A DNA stretch of 64,000 bases. Source: Negadavirga shengliensis (lineage in GTDB: Bacteria > Bacteroidota > Bacteroidia > Cytophagales > Cyclobacteriaceae). Shown piece by piece: positions 8,254-16,825 of this stretch. Below the pieces are notes generated by a model. The model was not told the origin of the DNA. It ran no database searches and worked only from the letters and a program-made list of their open reading frames with translations. The stretch is from contig NZ_JBHSJJ010000005.1 in the NCBI RefSeq assembly GCF_042652345.1, positions 186,001 to 250,000 of the forward strand. Direction: 5' to 3'. Position 1 is the first letter of the stretch. Each line of letters starts with the position of its first letter. Made by a program: the position numbers and the translations under genes.

Positions 8254-10050
8254 TTAATCCTCTTCCACCTCTTTGGCCTGCTGGGTTTGTTTCTCATAAA
8301 GATCAGCGTAAACGCCTTTTCTTTCCAGCAATGCATCATGGGTACCTTTCTCTATGATCCTGCCATCATCCAGAACAATAATGATGTCGGCCAATTTTGC
8401 AGAAGAAACCCTGTGGGAAATAATAATGGAGGTCCTCCCCTCCATGATGCCTTTAAGCGCATTTAAGATGGCATTCTCCGTTTTTGTGTCCACTGCAGAA
8501 AGGCAATCATCCAGCAGCAGAATTTTCGGTGCCTTGGCCACCGCCCTGGCAATGGAAACCCGTTGCTTTTGTCCACCGGAAAGGGTAATCCCCCGTTCCC
8601 CCAGCCGTGTATCAAAACCATGGGGAAAGTTGATGATGTTGTCATACACATCGGCATCCTTTGCCGCCTGTTCAATCACCGTTTGATCTGTAATTTCCCC
8701 CAGCCCAAATCCGATGTTGTTGGTGATGGAATCACTGAAAAGAAACACATCCTGAGGGACATATCCTATCTGCTCCCGGAGAGCCGCTATATCATAGGTT
8801 TTGATATCTCTTCCGTCGATGTATATTTTGCCCGAAGTGGCATCATACATCCGCATGACCAGGTTGGCGATGGTGGATTTCCCGGAGCCTGTGGTACCGA
8901 TAACGGCAAGAGATTGTCCGGCCTCCACGTCAAAACTCACGCCATCCAACGCCTTAATGCCCGAATCGGGATAAACAAAAGTAAGGTCTTCCACTTTTAT
9001 ACTGCCGTCAATAACCGTATCGAGGTGCTCGGAGCTTTTGATATCGCTTTTTTCATCCAAAAATTCGTTGATTCTTGTTTGGGAAGCCGCGGCCCTTTGC
9101 ACAATACTCGTCACCCATCCCAATGAAGTTACCGGCCAGGTCAGCATGTTGACATAGAGTATAAACTCCGCTATCACGCCGTAGCCTATGGCACCTTCTA
9201 TCACCTGAATCCCTCCCACATATACGGTGATGATGACACTCAGCCCGATCAACGCCAGGATCAAAGGGTAAAAAAGCGACTGCACGAGCGTGAGCCGGAT
9301 CGATTTGTCCTTGTAATCCTCACTGGCCTTATGAAAATCCCGCCCACTGTCTGTTTCCCTCACAAACGACTTAATGACCCTGATCCCTGAAAAAGCTTCC
9401 TGAACAAAAGTACTTAATTCCGAAAGGCTCCTTTGGATTTTCTCCGACCTTTCATTGATCATATTGTTCACCACATAAATGCTCAGTGACAGCACTGGCA
9501 GCGGGAGCAATGAATAAATTGTCAGCGGTACATTGACAGAAAACATGTACCCGATTACCATCGGAAACAAGATCAGGAGGTTGATCCCATACATGATGGC
9601 CGGGCCGAGGTACATCCTCACCTTGCTCACATCCTCTGTAATCCTGGCCATCAGATCCCCGGTACTGTTCTTCCTGTAAAAATCCAGGGGAAGCTGCTGG
9701 TAATGGCTGTAAATGTCATTTTTAAGGTCATACTCAATGTGCCGGGACATGGCTATGATGGTCTGGCGGATCAGAAAAAGAAAAAAGCCCCTCAATAAGG
9801 CCATCCCTAATATCAAAACCCCGAACACCAATATGAATTTCAAAAAGACCGACCTGGCCTCCTCACTGAAAGGGCTGCCCTCATACAACCTGTAAAAACT
9901 AAAACTCTCCACCACATAATCAATGGCTATTCGCACCAATTGTGCCGGGATAATTACGAAAATATTGGATATAAAAGTGAATATTATACCTAAAATCAGG
10001 TAAAGTTTATACCTGTATAAATATTTATTTAATCTCCAGAGAGGCTTCAC
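8254..10050 (-). CDS. ABC transporter, fused permease/ATPase (MsbA/MdlB-type exporter)
   Basis: A 598-aa half-transporter with an N-terminal six-helix membrane domain (about residues 1-320) fused to a nucleotide-binding domain. The latter has Walker A GTTGSGKST, Q-loop YVPQDVFLF, signature LSGGQKQR, Walker B ILLLDDCLSAVD and H-loop IISHR. It would work as a homodimer or pair exporting lipids or drugs; the substrate is not evident. It is a single gene, divergent from the downstream dehydrogenase. Confidence 0.92.
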   Translation of the reverse strand: MKPLWRLNKYLYRYKLYLILGIIFTFISNIFVIIPAQLVRIAIDYVVESFSFYRLYEGSPFSEEARSVFLKFILVFGVLILGMALLRGFFLFLIRQTIIAMSRHIEYDLKNDIYSHYQQLPLDFYRKNSTGDLMARITEDVSKVRMYLGPAIMYGINLLILFPMVIGYMFSVNVPLTIYSLLPLPVLSLSIYVVNNMINERSEKIQRSLSELSTFVQEAFSGIRVIKSFVRETDSGRDFHKASEDYKDKSIRLTLVQSLFYPLILALIGLSVIITVYVGGIQVIEGAIGYGVIAEFILYVNMLTWPVTSLGWVTSIVQRAAASQTRINEFLDEKSDIKSSEHLDTVIDGSIKVEDLTFVYPDSGIKALDGVSFDVEAGQSLAVIGTTGSGKSTIANLVMRMYDATSGKIYIDGRDIKTYDIAALREQIGYVPQDVFLFSDSITNNIGFGLGEITDQTVIEQAAKDADVYDNIINFPHGFDTRLGERGITLSGGQKQRVSIARAVAKAPKILLLDDCLSAVDTKTENAILNALKGIMEGRTSIIISHRVSSAKLADIIIVLDDGRIIEKGTHDALLERKGVYADLYEKQTQQAKEVEED

Positions 10051-10128
10051 GAAATAAAAAACTATTTATAACACATAATCTTTTATAATATATTATATAT
10101 TGCATTAGCAAAGCAAGGTAAAAACATT

Positions 10129-10136
10129 TAATTTTG
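10129..10136 (+). promoter_or_regulatory. Putative promoter minus-7 box for the dehydrogenase gene
   Basis: TAATTTTG fits TAnnTTTG, 57 bp upstream of the ATG at 10193. No good TTTG minus-33 box lies at the usual spacing. Confidence 0.35.
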
Positions 10137-10192
10137 CTTTATCCATTAGTTGCCAGCTTTCAAATATAACATATTCTAAACATCAAAGTTCA

Positions 10193-11293
10193 ATGGCGGG
10201 TATCAAAACAGAGGAAAAAATCCAGGAAGGGTCCATCTATGGGCAGATCGTGTCGATGGGTCACGAGCAACTTGTATTTTGTTATGATGAACCAACAGGG
10301 TTAAAGGCAATCATAGCCATTCACAACACGGTCCTTGGCCCTTCGCTTGGGGGGACCAGGATGTGGAATTATGCCAGCGAAGAGGAGGCCATTACAGATG
10401 TGTTGAGGCTTTCGCGGGGAATGACTTTCAAGGCCGCCATTTCCGGTCTGAACATAGGAGGGGGAAAAGCGGTGCTTATCGGCGATCCCAAACTGAAAAC
10501 AGAAGCGTACCTGCGAAGGTTGGGGAGGTTTATTGACAGTCTGGGCGGCAGGTACATCACTGCCGAGGATGTCAACATGAAAACCCGTGACATGGAATAT
10601 ATCGCCATGGAAACTTCTTATGTAACCGGGCTTCCCGAAATCAAAGGCGGAGGCGGTGATCCTTCTCCGGTAACCGCCTATGGTACGTATATGGGAATAA
10701 AAGCCGCCGCCCGGAAAGCTTATGGGAGCGATACCCTGAGCGGCAAGAAAATATTGGTGCAGGGAATAGGACAGGTGGGAAAACATCTGGTAGAATACCT
10801 TAAAAAGGAAGATGCCGTCATTGCCATTTCGGACATTGACCAGAAAAAACTGTCAGAAGTGGTTTCATGGAGCAAAGCAGAAATAGTGGCCGCAAACCAG
10901 GTCTATGATTATCCCATGGACATTTATTCCCCCTGCGCGTTGGGTGCCGTTCTTCACGACGAGAGCATTCCGCGGCTGAAATGTGACGTTATCGCCGGTG
11001 CCGCCAATAACCAACTGAAGGATGAGGAACGGCATGGCCAGATGCTTCTGGATTACGGTATTTTGTACGCGCCGGATTTTCTTATCAATGCCGGGGGACT
11101 GATCAATGTGTATGCCGAGTATCAGGGCGGTTATAAAAAAGAACTTGCCTACCAACAAGCCGAAAATATTTATGCCACCTGTCTCGAAGTCCTTCACACC
11201 GCTTACAGGGAAAATGAAACCCCACAGCAGACGGCATTGAAGATGGCGTTGGAGAGGATTTCCTCCATAACCAAAGTAAAACTTTCTTACTGA
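10193..11293 (+). CDS. Leucine dehydrogenase-type Glu/Leu/Phe/Val dehydrogenase
   Basis: A 366-aa NAD-dependent amino-acid dehydrogenase that interconverts branched-chain amino acids and 2-oxo acids. The substrate domain has LGPSLGGTRMW and GLNIGGGKAVLIGDP, with the catalytic lysine in GGGK. The Rossmann domain has the dinucleotide loop GIGQVGKHL (about residues 197-205), followed by SDID. The size and the GGGDPSPVTAYGTY motif fit leucine/valine dehydrogenases rather than the longer glutamate dehydrogenases. It is monocistronic. Confidence 0.88.
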   Translation: MAGIKTEEKIQEGSIYGQIVSMGHEQLVFCYDEPTGLKAIIAIHNTVLGPSLGGTRMWNYASEEEAITDVLRLSRGMTFKAAISGLNIGGGKAVLIGDPKLKTEAYLRRLGRFIDSLGGRYITAEDVNMKTRDMEYIAMETSYVTGLPEIKGGGGDPSPVTAYGTYMGIKAAARKAYGSDTLSGKKILVQGIGQVGKHLVEYLKKEDAVIAISDIDQKKLSEVVSWSKAEIVAANQVYDYPMDIYSPCALGAVLHDESIPRLKCDVIAGAANNQLKDEERHGQMLLDYGILYAPDFLINAGGLINVYAEYQGGYKKELAYQQAENIYATCLEVLHTAYRENETPQQTALKMALERISSITKVKLSY

Positions 11294-11442
11294 TTTTCAA
11301 GGTCTCATCGTTGATTTGCCTCTCGGGGGAATTTGTCCTTTGCAGGTAGTTTTATTAATTTGCAAAAAATTTTGGTTTTGGTGTTCAAAGTTGATTGCCG
11401 TACACCATCACCTCTGTAATGTAAGTTCTTTAATTTCAGGTA

Positions 11443-12627
11443 ATGTTAAACAGAAGAATACTCAGAGTCAAGGCGTTCCAAACCCTGTACGCTTATCAGC
11501 AGTGCAAATTATCCAATTTCAATCTTGCACATGACTACATCAGGGAAGCTTTCCAGCCGGATTTGAACAGTATGGAAGTACAGGACAAAGTGCTGTTGAA
11601 AAAAAATGCGGAGACTTGTATTCGCTTGTTTTCGGAGAGCATCGATGGCAAGGTTTTGGCGACAAGTGGAGAAGATGCATCAAAAATCAGTGACGTGGCC
11701 ATCAGGGCAATGGACCTGTTTCATAAATCCAATAAAAAAGACCGGGAGTTTTTGAAGAAAAACATGGTCAATGCGGTGGAGAATATCCCGGGATTATATT
11801 TATATGCCGTTAAAATCCTGATTGGGTTCAGGAATCATGTCCGGCAGGAGTCGCATAAAAAAAGAAAACTTTCCGAACAGGCTGTTACGTATACCGACAC
11901 AGGATTTAATCTTGGTAAAAACCAGGTACTGGAAATTATCGCAGCCAACCATTCCTTTGAAAAGGCATGCGCCAGGTTCCATGTGGATATCACCGACCTG
12001 GAACAGGAGATCAAAGAATGGTACAGGGAATTGGTGAAAACCAATGAAGATTATCAGGATTATAGCAAGATAGAAGCCCCAAGCCTCGAGCAGGACAATG
12101 AAATCCTGCAGATTCTCTTAAAAAAAGTGGTTTTTAAAAGCGATCCCATTCTGAGTTTCTTTCAGGACAGGGATTTAAACTGGTCGGAAAACAAACCCAT
12201 CGTGAGAAGTTTGGCATTGAAAGTGGTGAAGCATATCGACGGGGACCGGGATCTTGAGGACGATCTGCTTCCGGACATTGCCATAAACTGGGAGGAGGAT
12301 AAGGAATTCTTCCAAAATATATTTAACTTGACCATAGAATCGGAGAGGGAATTCAGTGATCTGATTGCTGAAAAAGCAAGCAACTGGGATGTGGAAAGGA
12401 TAGCATTGACCGACAAGGTGATCCTGACGATGGCCTTGACCGAAATGGTGAATTTCCCGAGTATTCCGATTAAAGTAACCATCAATGAATACATTGATAT
12501 TTCTAAGACCTACAGCACCCCTAAAAGCAAACAGTTTGTAAATGGATTGCTGGATACGATCTCAAAGGAGTTAACCGAAAGCGGAAAAATCCGTAAAAGC
12601 GGTAGGGGTTTAATTGATAACAAATAA
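11443..12627 (+). CDS. nusB: Transcription antitermination protein NusB (long form)
   Basis: A 394-aa protein. The C-terminal ~150 residues carry the NusB fold, with DKVILTMALTEMVNFPSIPIKVTINEYIDISKTYSTPKSKQFVNGLLD matching in successive pieces. The N-terminus MLNRRILRVKAFQTLYAYQQ also resembles a NusB start, so the core appears interrupted by a charged helical insertion at about 60-240. NusB with NusE (S10) binds boxA RNA in rRNA antitermination. Such long NusB proteins are usual in Bacteroidota. It is followed 14 bp later by the YtxH gene, starting the run towards coaE. Confidence 0.87.
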   Translation: MLNRRILRVKAFQTLYAYQQCKLSNFNLAHDYIREAFQPDLNSMEVQDKVLLKKNAETCIRLFSESIDGKVLATSGEDASKISDVAIRAMDLFHKSNKKDREFLKKNMVNAVENIPGLYLYAVKILIGFRNHVRQESHKKRKLSEQAVTYTDTGFNLGKNQVLEIIAANHSFEKACARFHVDITDLEQEIKEWYRELVKTNEDYQDYSKIEAPSLEQDNEILQILLKKVVFKSDPILSFFQDRDLNWSENKPIVRSLALKVVKHIDGDRDLEDDLLPDIAINWEEDKEFFQNIFNLTIESEREFSDLIAEKASNWDVERIALTDKVILTMALTEMVNFPSIPIKVTINEYIDISKTYSTPKSKQFVNGLLDTISKELTESGKIRKSGRGLIDNK

Positions 12628-12641
12628 TTAATCGTGCAACA

Positions 12642-12950
12642 ATGAGCAAGAGAAGCAATTCAATATTAACATTTGTATTGGGAGCAGGTATAGGAGCCGT
12701 ATTGGGGGTTTTATATGCGCCCGATTCCGGCAATAATACAAGGGACAAACTGTCTTACCGGCTGACCAAATACAAAGGGGAGTTGGAAGATCTCATCAAC
12801 CAACTGATGGAAGGCAAAAACCTTCCTGATAATGTCGCCAAATCAGAGGGAGACAAAGTCATTACTGAAGCCAAATCGAAGGCCGAAAATCTGCTTAATG
12901 ATGTAAACAAACTCATTGAGCAGATCAATAAAGAAAATAACAACAATTAA
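12642..12950 (+). CDS. YtxH domain-containing membrane protein
   Basis: A 102-aa protein with one N-terminal membrane segment (ILTFVLGAGIGAVLGVLYAPDSG) followed by a hydrophilic helical region. The glycine-rich helix plus LYAPxSG is the YtxH hallmark (general-stress/envelope proteins). The C-terminal half is lysine/asparagine-rich and probably coiled coil. It follows nusB by 14 bp. Its exact function is unknown. Confidence 0.8.
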   Translation: MSKRSNSILTFVLGAGIGAVLGVLYAPDSGNNTRDKLSYRLTKYKGELEDLINQLMEGKNLPDNVAKSEGDKVITEAKSKAENLLNDVNKLIEQINKENNNN

Positions 12951-13065
12951 AATTTTCCATATGGATGAGAAAGGAGTCCTTTTAGTATATTTCTCAAGAG
13001 AAACCTGAAAGGATCCAGCCGGGTTGTTTTTTTGTTTATGAAAACAAACCCTTTCTGACCGTTAA

Positions 13066-13197
13066 ACAAATTATAAACAGATGAAACCACCATGTCGAGT
13101 CTTGATATACAGGAAAATGATTATCAGTGGTGGTTCTCCCGAATCAGTTCGGGACAAGCTATATGGCCGATAAAAAAACAATTATAAACATATGAAA
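13066..13197 (+). repeat. Duplicated start-proximal leader motif
   Basis: The pattern aAACAA(A)TTATAAACA-N1-ATGAAA occurs at about 13066-13086, again at 13176-13197 on the DUF1573 start, and in variant form at about 18894-18917 on the NlpE-META start. The first copy opens only a short reading frame. It may be a translation-enhancing leader or a small duplication. Confidence 0.35.
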
Positions 13198-13734
13198 TAT
13201 TTAATCATTCCGATGTGGGCATTTTCGTTGCTCTTTTTGGTTGCGGCATGCAGCGAAAAAGGTGATGAAAAAGACGACAGAATCCTGGCGCTGGAACAGA
13301 AGATTTCCCAGCTGGAACAGAACCAAGTAGTAACACCTTCCAACACCCAAAATGTGCAGCCTGCCGACCCGGGTTCGCTGGGCGTTTTTGAATTTGAAAT
13401 GACCGAGTTTGATTTTGGTACCATACAGGAAGGAGAAGTGGTCGAGCATCTGTTCACATTCAAAAACGCTGGACAGGCACCCTTGGTCATCTCCAATATC
13501 CAGGCATCTTGTGGCTGTACCAGCCCCGACTGGACCAAAACACCGATTAAACCCGGAGAAGAGGGGTTTGTAAAGGTTGTTTTTAATTCTGCCGGAAAAT
13601 CCGGTGCCCAAAGTCCGACCGTCACCATTCAGGCCAACACATCGCCCAACGTAACAAGATTAAGGCTTAAAGGTGCCGTAAACCAAAAAACAGCTTCAGC
13701 AAGTAAACCTTCACTAGGACCAGTAAAAAGATAA
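13192..13734 (+). CDS. DUF1573 domain lipoprotein
   Basis: A 180-aa predicted lipoprotein. The signal peptide ends in LVAAC with a lipobox cysteine near residue 20, followed by a short acidic coiled-coil-like linker (ILALEQKISQLEQNQ). The rest is an immunoglobulin-like DUF1573 domain: FDFGTIQEGEVVEHLFTFKN then ISNIQASCGCTSPDW. DUF1573 proteins are common in Bacteroidota envelopes with unknown role. yajC starts 2 bp after its stop, suggesting co-transcription. Confidence 0.88.
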   Translation: MKYLIIPMWAFSLLFLVAACSEKGDEKDDRILALEQKISQLEQNQVVTPSNTQNVQPADPGSLGVFEFEMTEFDFGTIQEGEVVEHLFTFKNAGQAPLVISNIQASCGCTSPDWTKTPIKPGEEGFVKVVFNSAGKSGAQSPTVTIQANTSPNVTRLRLKGAVNQKTASASKPSLGPVKR

Positions 13735-13736
13735 TA

Positions 13737-14057
13737 ATGTACAATTTCATATTACTACAAGCTGACGGCGGTGCAGGCAGCGGCATCATGGGTCAGGTTT
13801 TCCTTTTCGGAAGTATCATTTTGATCATGTACTTTTTCATGATCAGACCGCAACAGCGAAAACAAAAAGAAACCACCAGATTCATTTCCGAAATAAAAAA
13901 GGGGGATCAGGTAGTCACCGTTGGCGGCATTCATGGTAAGGTCTATGCTGTTGAGGGCGATCAGCTGATTGTCGAATTGGATAAGGGTTTAAAAATAAAA
14001 GTGGAAAAATCTGCCATTTCCTTGGATTACACCAAAAAGGCCAACGAAACCAAATAA
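13737..14057 (+). CDS. yajC: Preprotein translocase subunit YajC
   Basis: A 106-aa inner-membrane protein with a single membrane helix (IMGQVFLFGSIILIMYFFMIRPQQ), the invariant RPQQRKQKE stretch after it, and the cytosolic domain with KGDQVVTVGGIHGKV. YajC is an accessory subunit of SecDF-YajC. It lies between DUF1573 and YbbR genes, a common Bacteroidota order. Confidence 0.95.
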   Translation: MYNFILLQADGGAGSGIMGQVFLFGSIILIMYFFMIRPQQRKQKETTRFISEIKKGDQVVTVGGIHGKVYAVEGDQLIVELDKGLKIKVEKSAISLDYTKKANETK

Positions 14058-14069
14058 TCAACTGTACAT

Positions 14070-15035
14070 TTGGGTACATTACGCAAATATTTCAAAAAAC
14101 TTAAGCCTGAAAGGACTTCGAATATTAAAGTGGTAGTTTTGTGTGTCATCACAGCTACCACTTTTTGGGTTTTGAACGCGTTGAACAAGGATGATTACAC
14201 CACAGTAGTCAACCAACCCATACGTTTTTCATATGACCGGCAGGAATACATGGCGGTGGAGGAGCTCCCCCCACATGTTAAAATAGAGATCCACGGTAAC
14301 GGCTGGGATCTGCTGAGGAAATATTTTCAGTTTAATGTAACTCCTTTTGTGATCGAACTGGAAGACCCTTCCCGTCAGTCTTATCTGCTTACGGCCAGTT
14401 TTCAGCGGGAACTTGCGGAACGGATCGCTCCCACCCAACTATTGGGGGTTTTTGAGGATACCGTTCATTTTAAAATAGACAAAATAGTATCCCGAAAGAT
14501 TGACCTTCAGGTGGACACAACAGCAACCACCCTGGCCAGCAACCATGCGTTCGGCTCTGACATCAAAATAGACCCGCCTGCTGTTTCGGTAAGAGGCCCC
14601 ATTTCAGTGATCCAGCAATTGGAAGGTAGGATCCTGGTGGAGCTCGGGGAAGAAAACATTACAGCGGATTTCTCCAAGTTGTTGCCTATACAATTGGGCC
14701 GGGACCAAAGAAAATTCCTGACCCTCGAAGAAGAAACGGTCCACGTGGAATTTGAGGTGATCGCCTTTTTGGAAATCGAAAAATGGCTGAAGGTCAATAA
14801 GGTCTATTTTCCAGCCAACGTGCGTACAGAGGAGGAGGATTCTGTGGTTCGCGTCACTTATCTGGTGGATGAAAGAAGGCTGGAAGATCTGGAAAAACTT
14901 GACCTGCGGGCTGTATTGAATTTCAACAACAGGAACAGGGGGGACAGCACCGTGGCCGTTTCCCTTAACGCCAACCCGGCTTTTATAAAGGAGGTCCGGT
15001 TTGACCCGGACAAATTTAAATTGGTCTATGAATAA
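14070..15035 (+). CDS. YbbR-like domain protein
   Basis: A 321-aa protein with an N-terminal membrane anchor (VVVLCVITATTFWVLNAL) and an extracytoplasmic region holding YbbR-type beta modules (VNQPIRFSYDRQ, DPPAVSVRGPISVIQQL). The start is a TTG at 14070, since no suitable ATG lies in the right frame nearby. Its stop overlaps the coaE start by 8 bp, a typical ybbR-coaE pairing in this phylum. The biochemical role is unknown; YbbR (CdaR) proteins regulate c-di-AMP synthesis in Firmicutes, but no diadenylate cyclase is adjacent here. Confidence 0.75.
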   Translation: MGTLRKYFKKLKPERTSNIKVVVLCVITATTFWVLNALNKDDYTTVVNQPIRFSYDRQEYMAVEELPPHVKIEIHGNGWDLLRKYFQFNVTPFVIELEDPSRQSYLLTASFQRELAERIAPTQLLGVFEDTVHFKIDKIVSRKIDLQVDTTATTLASNHAFGSDIKIDPPAVSVRGPISVIQQLEGRILVELGEENITADFSKLLPIQLGRDQRKFLTLEEETVHVEFEVIAFLEIEKWLKVNKVYFPANVRTEEEDSVVRVTYLVDERRLEDLEKLDLRAVLNFNNRNRGDSTVAVSLNANPAFIKEVRFDPDKFKLVYE

Positions 15036-15636
15036 CCAAAAACCTTTTCTGGTGGGGATTACAGGGGGGATAGGGGCTGGAAAAACCACGGTTTCCAAGG
15101 TTTTCTCCGTGCTTCAGGTGCCGGTTTATTATGCCGATGACCGTGCCAAGTGGCTTATGCAGCACCATCCAAAGCTCCAAAAAGAAATCAAATCCCATTT
15201 TGGAGAGGCGTCTTATTTTGAAGATGGCAGCCTGAACACAAAATACCTAGCCCAACACGTTTTTGGAGATGAAAAAAGAACTTCTCTGATCAATGCGTTG
15301 GTACACCCGATGGTGGGAGATGATTTTAATTCGTGGGCGCTTGAGCAGCATGTGCCTTATGTGTTGAAAGAGGCGGCCCTGCTTTTTGAGAGTGGGTCTT
15401 ATAAAAAACTGGACCGGACCATCAATGTCACTGCCCCTAAAGCCATCCGGATCAACAGGATATTGACAAGAGATCCGCAAAGGGATGAGGATCAGGTCCG
15501 TCAAATTATCCAGAAACAGCTCCCCGACAAGGTTAAAAACGGGCTTGCAGATTACATTATCAAGAATTACAACCACCACATGGTGATTCCACAGGTATTG
15601 AAAATCCACAAGGAACTGACCTCCCTTGCCCGTTAA
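15028..15636 (+). CDS. coaE: Dephospho-CoA kinase
   Basis: Final step of coenzyme A synthesis: ATP-dependent phosphorylation of dephospho-CoA. It has the P-loop GITGGIGAGKTTVSK at about residues 10-24, the YYADDRAK substrate motif and ALVHPMV, all CoaE signatures. The ATG at 15028 gives 202 aa, with MNNQKPFLVGITGG as the natural N-terminus; a TTG start 27 bp upstream is less likely. It overlaps the YbbR gene by 8 bp. Confidence 0.94.
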   Translation: MNNQKPFLVGITGGIGAGKTTVSKVFSVLQVPVYYADDRAKWLMQHHPKLQKEIKSHFGEASYFEDGSLNTKYLAQHVFGDEKRTSLINALVHPMVGDDFNSWALEQHVPYVLKEAALLFESGSYKKLDRTINVTAPKAIRINRILTRDPQRDEDQVRQIIQKQLPDKVKNGLADYIIKNYNHHMVIPQVLKIHKELTSLAR

Positions 15637-15645
15637 GGGAAATGC

Positions 15646-15891
15646 TTAAATTTCAGTTAAGCTGATCTGATCCAGGTAAAATTTCATCCTGGAGTGGTGG
15701 TGGTTTAAAAAATCAATTTTATCAATCCGGTCGTGTTTGTGATTGTAAAACACTTCAATGTATTCATTTTCAAGAAGGTATAGGTTTATTTTGTAGGCGT
15801 AGTACCTGATTCCTACCACAAAAGTACCCTCCGTATACAGTTTGTGTATTTTTTTATGCAAAGAAAGTTTTCTAAAGTCCTCTTTACTCAT
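15646..15891 (-). CDS. Small conserved-looking hypothetical protein
   Basis: An 81-aa protein I do not recognise. It is basic and aromatic-rich with balanced coding character (KKIHKLYTEGTFVVGIRYYAYKINLYLL, then EVFYNHKHDRIDKIDFL). It has no signal peptide or membrane helix. The strands and YxxxxxLYLLENEYIEVFY suggest a small beta-sheet protein. It is transcribed convergently to coaE with 9 bp between stops. No better frame covers this stretch. Confidence 0.6.
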   Translation of the reverse strand: MSKEDFRKLSLHKKIHKLYTEGTFVVGIRYYAYKINLYLLENEYIEVFYNHKHDRIDKIDFLNHHHSRMKFYLDQISLTEI

Positions 15892-16152
15892 TTTTATTTT
15901 TTCCTGATTGTCAATTCACTTTAACCCGAAACCATGCAGTTCCTTTTTCCATTAGCCAACGGCCCAAAGTGAAGAATATTTTCCCTATATCCATAAGGTA
16001 TCTATTGCTTCAACCTAAAAACAAAAATAAAATTAATCAATATTTCCGTTAATTGAAGTTTATCCGTTATATATTCAGCACCGCTATGAACCAAACCCGG
16101 ATGAATACTTTGTTTGATGGACAATACTTTTTATAATTGAGCAAATTTTAAA

Positions 16153-16641
16153 ATGAATATGTGCATGCGATATCAACTGAATCCTGTTATTTGGATATTC
16201 TTTTCATGTATTGTCCTTTCATTTTCCTCGTGCTCATCTTCCAGAAAAATCCGCAATCAGAATGTCCAACAGGTAGTAAATACCGCCAAATCGTTTCACG
16301 GTACCCCCTATAGGTATGGAGGCAGCAGCAGAGCAGGTATAGATTGTTCTGCACTGGTGTACCATTCTTTTATGAGTGTCGGCTTCGTACCGCCCAGGAC
16401 ATCCGAGGAGCAAAGCAAGATCGGAAAAAATGTGCCCAAACGAAAACTCCAAAAAGGGGATGTTGTGTTTTTTGCCACAGGTAAAAAACGGAGAAAAGTA
16501 ACCCATGCAGGTATCGTAACGGACAAAAGCCTCGGCCGAGTGTACTTCATCCATGCCTCCACCTCCCTTGGGGTGACTGAGGATAATATTCAGTCTTCTT
16601 ATTGGTCAAAAAAGCTGGTGAGAGCAAGACGTTTTTTCTGA
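16153..16641 (+). CDS. C40 family peptidase (NlpC/P60) lipoprotein
   Basis: A 162-aa cell-wall hydrolase. The signal peptide ends in VLSFSSCSSSRK with a lipobox cysteine near residue 27. The NlpC/P60 domain has the catalytic cysteine in IDCSALVYHSF, the histidine in THAGIV and a further polar residue in YFIHAST. These enzymes cut between D-glutamate and meso-DAP in peptidoglycan. The gene is monocistronic. The ATG at 16153 is followed by a second Met at codon 3 and another at codon 5. Confidence 0.92.
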   Translation: MNMCMRYQLNPVIWIFFSCIVLSFSSCSSSRKIRNQNVQQVVNTAKSFHGTPYRYGGSSRAGIDCSALVYHSFMSVGFVPPRTSEEQSKIGKNVPKRKLQKGDVVFFATGKKRRKVTHAGIVTDKSLGRVYFIHASTSLGVTEDNIQSSYWSKKLVRARRFF

Positions 16642-16749
16642 AAAAATCCGTTTTTCCAGCCTAAAAACATAATTATGTTCCAAAACAACCTCAGCAATTG
16701 GCTGTGTGATAAAAAATTGAGCCAAAGTGGATTAATTTTTAAAACATCC

Positions 16750-16779
16750 TTTGGTATTAATCAATATTAACTAATTTTG
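16750..16779 (+). promoter_or_regulatory. Bacteroidota-type promoter for atpDC
   Basis: TTTG at 16750-16753 (minus-33) and TAATTTTG at 16772-16779 (minus-7) are separated by 18 bp, fitting the Bacteroidota sigma-ABfr consensus. The predicted start lies about 40 bp upstream of the atpD ATG. Confidence 0.65.
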
Positions 16780-16825
16780 CACTCGAATTAAAAAGTATAG
16801 TTCCTTTTCATCTTAAAATATAACA